Below, in pieces: positions 57,601-64,000 of a stretch of DNA of 64,000 nucleotides. The stretch spans positions 2,852,001-2,916,000 of the forward strand of contig LSAX01000005.1 of assembly GCA_001557505.1 (NCBI GenBank), in the 5' to 3' direction. Below the pieces are notes generated by a model. The model did not search any database. It was given only the letters and a program-made list of their open reading frames with translations, and was not told where the DNA came from. The position numbers and the translations under genes were made by a program. The DNA is from Reticulascus tulasneorum (lineage: Eukaryota; Ascomycota; Sordariomycetes; Glomerellales; Reticulascaceae). Positions within the stretch are counted from its first letter, which is position 1; the number at the start of each line of letters is the position of its first letter.

Positions 57601-57890
57601 ATTGACTAACAGAGGCGTGCTCAATTAGGAGGCTTCGTGACAGATGGCCCAGGGCCACGAAGACAGGTCAGGCGAACTTATAGGAGACGCGGTTTTTGAA
57701 GACCGCAACCTTCCCCGTCTCCGGTACAACTTTTATGGGGTCCCACCCCCGAAAGCGCTCGTCCGCCCCGAGCGACGAAGGGGGGAACTGGTGATCATGA
57801 GACGCCCACGTGCAATTCGATCGATTTTCCCCTTTCTTCCATTTCCTTCAATCTCTTTTCCGGCTCTGTTTTTTTCTTCAACCTTCCTTT
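57459..57890. repeat. Source-like copy of the 22.9 kb repeat
   Basis: Covers the last coding part of the polyQ gene and about 290 bp of 3' flank, colinear with 22869-23290. The best core is 57469-57508 (38/40 identical). The flank ends in the CT-rich tract near 57830-57890, matched by 23230-23290. Confidence 0.7.
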
Positions 57891-58815
57891 TCACGCTTGC
57901 GTATCGTATCTCGGGTACCCTTATAGATCTCATTTGCTAGAATTGGAACTGAGTGATGAATGCTTTTTTTTGGTGGGGTCTGAGGGGTTGTCTTTCGTAC
58001 AAGTTTTCTCACATTTGTGCTGTGTGTAGGTAGGATAGGCTGGGACGAAACCTGTGACAGCAGGCTTGTTGTGATGGTAGCGACATTTGGTTGTTTAGCA
58101 CGCAATTGAAACCGGGTTCTATTTTTCATGAGGAGTATGACCCCGTATGTGTGTCGTCTACTGGACGATATCGGGCGATGAATCCATGTTGTTTTTGTTC
58201 TGCATGCTCGAAGAATCGAGGTGTGGTTCACTGCTGGATTGGATTGGCCAATTTGAATCGTACTGTGGACGCGACAACATCCAAAATTCACGCTGCTTGT
58301 GTACCTACCTAGGTATTCTTTTCTAATTATCTAACCCCCGCCATTACAGCACCACCAGGGTCTTCTGTATTATTTCCTCGTTCCGAGTGGACAATTTTCC
58401 CATATGAGGGGATTCCCTCCAATTCCCAAGAATCTCCCCGCCCGATACCAATTTCTCCATCTCACAGGAGAGCTGGCGACACGGTGCCTGCACTCACAAA
58501 TTAGTTGAAATTTATTGTCAACCTAGCCTTGACACACACAGCCACGAGCACCCGATGGATCAATTACCAAAGTTCCAAACTTCGAAATGCACTAACCTCT
58601 GAGAAAGATGTCGGATGCCTCCGCAGGCAGGCAGGCTGTGCTCGCCGACCCCTGGGTGGTGCTCACAACACTTCCATGTTCTTAATATGAAAACGGAGAC
58701 ACCACCTCAATAGACAGATCCATGTGATCCCCGTTTCTCATCGCATCCAACATTACTGCTTTTCATCTTGGCCTTCGCTTTTGCCGTCGTCCAAATCCTT
58801 ACCACTAGATTGGCG
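57891..58815. other. Intergenic region
   Basis: About 900 bp before the HET gene; no supported gene or RNA. Confidence 0.35.
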
Positions 58816-60660
58816 ATGTCTTCCCCGCTGTTTGAGACAGCTATCCCCCAGGCCCGGCGTTGGTTGGCCGAATGCATCTCGGACCACCCATCCTGCGGGA
58901 AGAAGGCCCGCCACAGCTCCATATTCTGCACTGATAACATGCACCTGATCAACGACTTGAGCGGTGATGGCCTCGTTCCCTCCCGCTTGCTCGTGTTCCC
59001 ATTGCGCCCGTCCTCGCCGGCCGATGATGTTGTCCGCGTCTCCTCGGCCGCATCCTTGTCTGCAGACACTACCTACATCGCCCTGAGCCATCGGTGGGGC
59101 GAAGCGGAAACTTGCAAGTCGACGCTTGCCAGCCTGGATCAGCTGGAGAAGCAGGGAATCCCCGTCGCCGACTTGCCGCGTACGTTCCGTGACGCTGTTC
59201 TCGTCGCACGTGGTCTCGGCTTCACGCATCTATGGATCGACTCACTGTGCATCGTTCAGGACGACGACGAGGACTGGAAGAACGAGGCAACCCGCATGGC
59301 CATCATCTACGACAACGCGTCGTGCACCATCGCCGCCATGGACGGCGTTGACAGTGATAGCGGGCTCGTCGTCACCGAACCAGGCAAGCGCGATGTGGGT
59401 GTCTTGACGTCCCGAGCGTGGGTCTGCCAAGAACAGATGGTTGCACCGCGGACACTAGTATTCACGAACAACTCGGTGGCTTGGGAATGCCGCGACTGCG
59501 ATGCAAGCCTCGAGAGCCCTCGCTTCCAGACCCGGCGAGCTACCGAGGGAACCCCGAGCCACCCAAAGGATCTCTTCGTATTGTTCCGAGATTGGCGTTT
59601 GCCGCCCGTGGAGCATGAAGACGATTCCAGCGACTCAGACAGCTCCGAGACCAGGGACGAAGATAGCTCTCTCACGGGCGGCGATATTGATGCAGACAAC
59701 GATGCGCCTCTGGTTGAGGGATCCCAACTTTCCAAACTGTCCGGGAGTGTGTCCAAACCCGGTCAGGATGCTCCCATAGGCAATTACGCGCAAATTGTGA
59801 CGGATCTCCTTCGCGAACCCGTCGATTACCTGTCATTCCTGGCGGTCTGGTGGCAGTTCATCAGCCTCTACACGCCGCGCCGACTCACCTTTGGAAAGGA
59901 TAAGTTCCTTGCCATGAATGGCATCACCACCGTGGCGCAGCGGTGGACGCACCTACGAAGCTCATTCGGCCTCTGGTTCCACTTCATGGAGAGAGAACTG
60001 GTCTGGTACGTCGATCCCGCCGGTCCCCCCGCTGAGCGGCCTAGCTCTTGGCTCGCGCCGTCTTGGACATGGGCCGCCACACAGAACGGCCGGGTCATGA
60101 ACAATTACTACCGGCGTCTGCCCATCAAGCCGCAGTTGTGTCTCAAGCCGGAAATAAGGACAGCGGTGGGGACCTCATTCGACCAGACCTTACCTATGCG
60201 AGCCTGGCGGGGGACAGAATTCCACTCGTTAGAGCTGAAAGGGGACTTGAGAAAAGGCACCGTTACCGCCACGCGTAATCCGGAAGGCGTAGTGCGCTAC
60301 TCAGTCGAGTTAGAACCCCTCAGCAGGTTCTCAGATTACGAATCACACGACTTCCGCCCAGACTGCGCGGCCGATTTCCCCGTCGGCCGATCAGTCGATG
60401 TGATCTGCTTACTCGTATGGCATTACGACGCCGAGCAACTGGATCTGCCCGAGTACATCGATGTTCGCCTTGTCCTGCGACAGGCACGCGGCCCCGTGGG
60501 TGTCTCTTTCTTGGTCGATGAGGTGAAAAAGGTTGACATCCTTGACGAGAGGACCATGAAGAGGGTCGGGTACATGGAGACGACGTATGCTGTGACGGCG
60601 AAGCGTGACCAGGCGGGTATTTTCGAGGATTTCTCGTGGTTTTTCGTCAGGCTTGTATAG
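58816..60660 (+). CDS. HET-domain (heterokaryon incompatibility) protein, intact
   Basis: Intronless frame; a start at Met 58816 gives 614 aa (the frame opens 16 codons earlier). The HET domain spans about residues 80-240, with 'TYIALSHRWGE', 'LPRTFRDAVLVARGLGFTHLWIDSLCIVQDDDEDW' in pieces, 'IYDNASCTIAA' and 'SRAWVCQEQMVAPRTLVF'. An acidic Ser/Asp-rich linker (about residues 270-310) separates it from a C-terminal region with 'SSWLAPSWTWA', a common feature of the family. HET proteins mediate programmed cell death after fusion of incompatible hyphae. Unlike the HET gene at 12.8-14.9 kb it has no frameshift. High GC coding bias compared with its flanks. Confidence 0.92.
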   Translation: MSSPLFETAIPQARRWLAECISDHPSCGKKARHSSIFCTDNMHLINDLSGDGLVPSRLLVFPLRPSSPADDVVRVSSAASLSADTTYIALSHRWGEAETCKSTLASLDQLEKQGIPVADLPRTFRDAVLVARGLGFTHLWIDSLCIVQDDDEDWKNEATRMAIIYDNASCTIAAMDGVDSDSGLVVTEPGKRDVGVLTSRAWVCQEQMVAPRTLVFTNNSVAWECRDCDASLESPRFQTRRATEGTPSHPKDLFVLFRDWRLPPVEHEDDSSDSDSSETRDEDSSLTGGDIDADNDAPLVEGSQLSKLSGSVSKPGQDAPIGNYAQIVTDLLREPVDYLSFLAVWWQFISLYTPRRLTFGKDKFLAMNGITTVAQRWTHLRSSFGLWFHFMERELVWYVDPAGPPAERPSSWLAPSWTWAATQNGRVMNNYYRRLPIKPQLCLKPEIRTAVGTSFDQTLPMRAWRGTEFHSLELKGDLRKGTVTATRNPEGVVRYSVELEPLSRFSDYESHDFRPDCAADFPVGRSVDVICLLVWHYDAEQLDLPEYIDVRLVLRQARGPVGVSFLVDEVKKVDILDERTMKRVGYMETTYAVTAKRDQAGIFEDFSWFFVRLV

Positions 60661-61030
60661 GCATGTATTACATCGAGCCTGGTTAAGTCATGGGCGGCTG
60701 CAGAGGTTGTAGAGCCTGTCGCTCGATGCGATTCTCAATAGGCCAGTATCAATGCGGCGATCGAGGAAACAAGTCAACGTCACGTTTGAATTGCAGTAAC
60801 GTATGTCTGGGGCAAATTGCTGCCTGTAAAGTGCATGATTGATCGGGTATCAAACGAACCCAACCAAAGAACATTTGAAGACACCAATGGATCATAAGCA
60901 GCTAGAGGCAAAGTCAGAAGGACAGACAGACAGATGACTGCCGTAGATAGTAGTGTTATTGGTTAAGAGCTGTAGCCTTATTAGACTTCGATGCTTTATA
61001 TACATAGCCCTGTAACTTCTATGAACACTC
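60661..61030. other. Convergent intergenic region
   Basis: 370 bp between the 3' ends of the HET and pectate lyase genes; nothing recognised. Confidence 0.4.
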
Positions 61031-62393
61031 TTAAACGAGGTCAGTCCGCGTGGTTGCGCCGATAGCCGCGTTAGTCTTGGGGACCAGGAAGTCGCTCCCG
61101 GGTACCCGGGCGTCTGCGCCTCGGGCACTCTTGAGCGTCGATGGATCCACGCTTTTGAACGAGCTGTTTGACCATGCGGTTGACGAATCCCACGAGTTGC
61201 CCGTCGATGTAACGGCAGCGATGAGGCTTCTCTGGGAAACCCCATTCACCGCGGCAATATTGGCCTTCAGCGTCGATGCAGAACTTCTCATCACGAAGCC
61301 CGTATCCCCGTTGTTCCACGCCGTGTTTCGCTCCAATGTCAGAGCTCCCGGGTTTCCGTTGTCGATAAAGCCCTTCTTCGCATTGGAGAACGCCATACAG
61401 TTACGCACTACGTGATTGGTGGGAGGATTGTCGGTGATGCCCAGCTTGAAGCCGTTACCATCGCCTTCAAATGAGGTGAAACCCCCTAAAACCGGACACT
61501 GTCAGTACGTACCCTCTAATCCATTTGCTGAGGAACTTACATCGGTTAAAACCGTTGCCCCATGCGTAAACCTCCTCCATAAGGACAGGAGATCCGAACA
61601 TATAGAGGTCCAGCCCGTCGTCGACATTGTCCCAAAGCCGTGCATTACGCAGCGTGTTTCCTGTGCCAGTGCCCTCTTTACAGGCGAAGCCGTCGGCGCT
61701 CTCCCCGTTCTTTCGGGGGTCACGGTTACGATACGAGTCAAGGTATACAACCGTGTTGTTGGAAGAGTCTCCTTGGAGTTGGAATCCCGTCTCGTAGTTG
61801 TCATGAGTTGAAAGTAACTCATAATAATTGTGAGACGCATCGCGAGCGTACACTCCGTACGGGCCGTTGATCAACCTATTTCTGTGGTCAGCATTGCAAT
61901 CCAACTGAAAAGTTTGTAAAGGGGTAGTGCGCCATACTCCAAATTATAAAACTTCCAGTAGTTGCCTTTCTCAATGTGCAGAATGCCTCTCTCCTTGTTT
62001 GGCAAAGCTACATCCAGTCCATAAGGAGTGCTGATTGTGATAGTGTTAGTCCGTGGACCTAGGTGCATTTTAAGCTAGTAGAACTTACCCTGGCAGAGCT
62101 TCTCCGTTGATAACCACCTTTTCCTTCTGGTATGAACGAAGCACTATCGGAGACGTTCTGGTGCCGCTTTTTGTGATCTGAATGTTGGACGTTGGGGAAT
62201 AGGTGCCGGCCCGGAGATAAATGGTATCGCCGGCAACCGCTGCGTTTACAGCTGATTGAATGGACCCATAAGGCGCTGTTGCAGTTCCGGAACCCGTTCC
62301 TGTGGGCGAGACGTATATGTCTTTACCATGTGTGGTGCAGACCAGAGCAGTGGCTATTATTGCAGCAGCGCGCACGAATTGCAAGGCCGCCAT
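61031..62393 (-). CDS. Secreted pectate lyase, polysaccharide lyase family 9
   Basis: Exons 62393-62089, 62030-61938, 61875-61541 and 61485-61031 give 395 aa. A signal peptide (about residues 1-23) leads into 'KDIYVSPTGTGSGT', the start of a right-handed parallel beta-helix. The calcium-site aspartates are D194, D218, D219 and D222 ('ADGFACKEG' and 'NVDDGLDLY'), and K258 ('GNGFKLG') fits the catalytic base. Spacings of 24, 25, 28 and 64 residues from the first Asp match the Erwinia Pel9A set (209, 233, 234, 237, 273) as I recall it. The enzyme cleaves polygalacturonate by beta-elimination outside the cell. A TATA box lies 91 bp upstream. Complete and apparently functional. Confidence 0.93.
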
Positions 62394-62483
62394 TGTCTGA
62401 GCGTGAGTATCTTGTCGATACAGCAGTACTGACTCTGGGATGGATGGCCCCGAGAGTCAGCGAGACTGGCCTGGACTTAAAGG

Positions 62484-62492
62484 TTTTATATA
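62484..62492 (-). promoter_or_regulatory. TATA box of the pectate lyase gene
   Basis: TATATAAAA on the minus strand, 91 bp before the start at 62393. Confidence 0.65.
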
Positions 62493-64000
62493 CTACGTCT
62501 TTCCAAAGCCCCATTGTCTACTAATTGTGTAATGTCCTTTAGCACATGGGACGGAAAATTTATGGTATGCCCGCATTTGTAGAAGAGCGGATGTTACCAC
62601 CAATCATGGTCGGTTTGGTTTGGGATCATCCCTGTCCTGGCGATGGATACATCTGCCACCAACGGGCGAGCCCTTGCCGATGCTCGCGAGCAGTTACATT
62701 ACATTACTCTGTTTCGAATTATAGTTGTACGGCCCCTCCTTGGAGCAGCAAAACCTACAGTGGGTGATGGTTATGTTGAACCGTGGAAAACGCGAGGCTT
62801 GCCCCAGATTCGCGGTTTCGCGGATTGCGTGAATAAAAACAAAGGGACAATGCGAGAGAATACGTGACTAATACAGCCGTTGTGGTGGAAACCATTGCAG
62901 GAGGTTGATTGTGTTCTGCAAAAGCTAGAAGTGTGAACTAGTGCGCCTGAAGATTCACATGAACAGGTAATTATACGGAGTATTTTGTGGCTCGTGACAT
63001 GCGAAGGATATCGATTACAGCAGCAGCAGTGTCAGAGGCTATCATAGAAGGGGGCTTGGTGGAGAATTAAGCCCACTAATAAAGAGGCTGCGTACGCTTG
63101 GCACTCCGGCGCGCTTGTCCATATGCGTGCATGCTTCCATGTGTTTTCTTATCCCGGTAATGGGCGACAAGAGCGTCCTCGGTTCGGAAGTCCTGCTTGA
63201 AATCTTCTACGTGGTGGCTGATGTTTAGCAGGCTCTACCTAAGAATTATCTCATGGTTTTCCAGCATCGTCCTGCAGCCGTCAATCTTGGGAATCCAACT
63301 CGCCAATGACTCATGTCGTCACCACATTTTCTGGCAGAGTAGGGATCTGTTAATTACTACCTACCTTAGTATATAGTAACTATGAGAGACCCTTCCATAT
63401 CTGTCTCCAGATGCGGGATCTGCTATCTTCATATGGACTGCCAGTTCGAGGCTGTCATCCGGCCCTTCGCACGCTAAGCAATAGACATATCCGCAGCGGG
63501 GGAGTAGTGCTCGCGGTAACATGTCCTAGATCTTTCTTTTAAGTAGTGTGGTATGTTTGCGGAGAGAGCATTGAAGATGGAAATTCACGCCGGTAGAGAT
63601 ACCCAGGGAAACCCATCGCCCCTCCAAAATGCGGTTCTGTAGCCCCTATTGAGGTGATGCTCCGCCATTCCCTGAGCCAGAACCCACTTTAATGACAGAG
63701 CTAATTAGAGGTTTCCCAAGGCTGCTCCACGCAGGGTTCGGACTTACATCCTGCAAACTGTCCCAGTAAAGGAGTGTGATGCGGGAGCAGATAGATCAAG
63801 ATCTACCTGCAGAGGTATTCCGCGGCATACCAGGAACTTGATTTTAAGATGCACACATACCTAGATACTTAATGGTATTATGAAAAACTATTGTCAAAAC
63901 AGCTTTTACAAATCTTATTCTTTTCTAAGACTAGCTATTGATATCTTTATCTCAGACTTCCATCGCACATCTATGAATTAGCGGTTACAGTGCGCCACAT
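62493..64000. other. Intergenic region to the right edge
   Basis: 1.5 kb. Contains a short (CAG)4-like run at about 63019. The frame 62643-62867 and others lack recognisable features. No gene supported. Confidence 0.35.

Noticed and set aside
1..64000. CRISPR arrays, rRNA, prokaryotic operons
   Set aside because: No regularly spaced repeats or rRNA-like sequence were seen, and the genes have spliceosomal introns.

Overview
The window is nuclear DNA of a filamentous ascomycete (Pezizomycotina). Most genes are split by short introns (about 45-110 bp) with GTRNGT donors, CTAAC/CTGAC-like branch sites and YAG acceptors. The gene families are typical of such fungi: HET, Zn2Cys6 regulators, GH35, PL9, KP4, DUF3435, DUF3433 and URE2-type GST. 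I cannot name the genus from sequence alone. Exon structures were worked out by hand from splice signals and frame continuity; each spliced model below closes in frame.

Region A (1-about 10,000) looks like one end of a Starship giant transposon. An intact 701-aa DUF3435 tyrosine recombinase (7305-9607, minus; the 'captain' family) points leftward. It is followed by a BRCT protein with a huge Gly-Glu minisatellite, a ferric reductase, a small MADS-like protein and a RING/patatin-like protein that runs off the left edge. Ferric reductases and patatin-like proteins are recurrent Starship accessory genes, and a captain at the element edge reading inward is the expected layout. Just outside is an AAA+ ATPase gene (10079-12177) that seems to lack its first exon(s), so it may be the interrupted host gene.

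Region B (12.8-22.6 kb) holds a frameshifted HET gene, a secreted GH35 beta-galactosidase (ten exons), a P-loop sulfotransferase and a short-chain dehydrogenase.

Region C (22.7-31.5 kb) is a cluster of small secreted cysteine-rich proteins: a KP4-family killer-toxin homologue, a 263-aa Cys-rich protein, a tandem double-knottin protein and a six-Cys protein, with a DUF3433 membrane protein among them.

Region D (31.5-36.7 kb) is a gene-poor graveyard with a decayed HET fragment, RIP-like stop codons and a dispersed repeat.

Region E (36.7-52.8 kb) has an orphan 226-aa protein, an intracellular trypsin-like protease, and two divergent regulator/enzyme pairs: Zn2Cys6 factor with epoxide hydrolase, and GST with Zn2Cys6 factor. 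These suggest a detoxification locus.

Region F (52.8-64 kb) holds a 545-aa orphan, a small polyQ membrane protein whose 3' part recurs at 22.9 kb, an intact HET gene and a PL9 pectate lyase with its calcium-site aspartates and catalytic lysine in place. Overall the window is accessory, repeat-rich chromatin with mobile-element, allorecognition, effector-like and plant-polymer-degrading genes.
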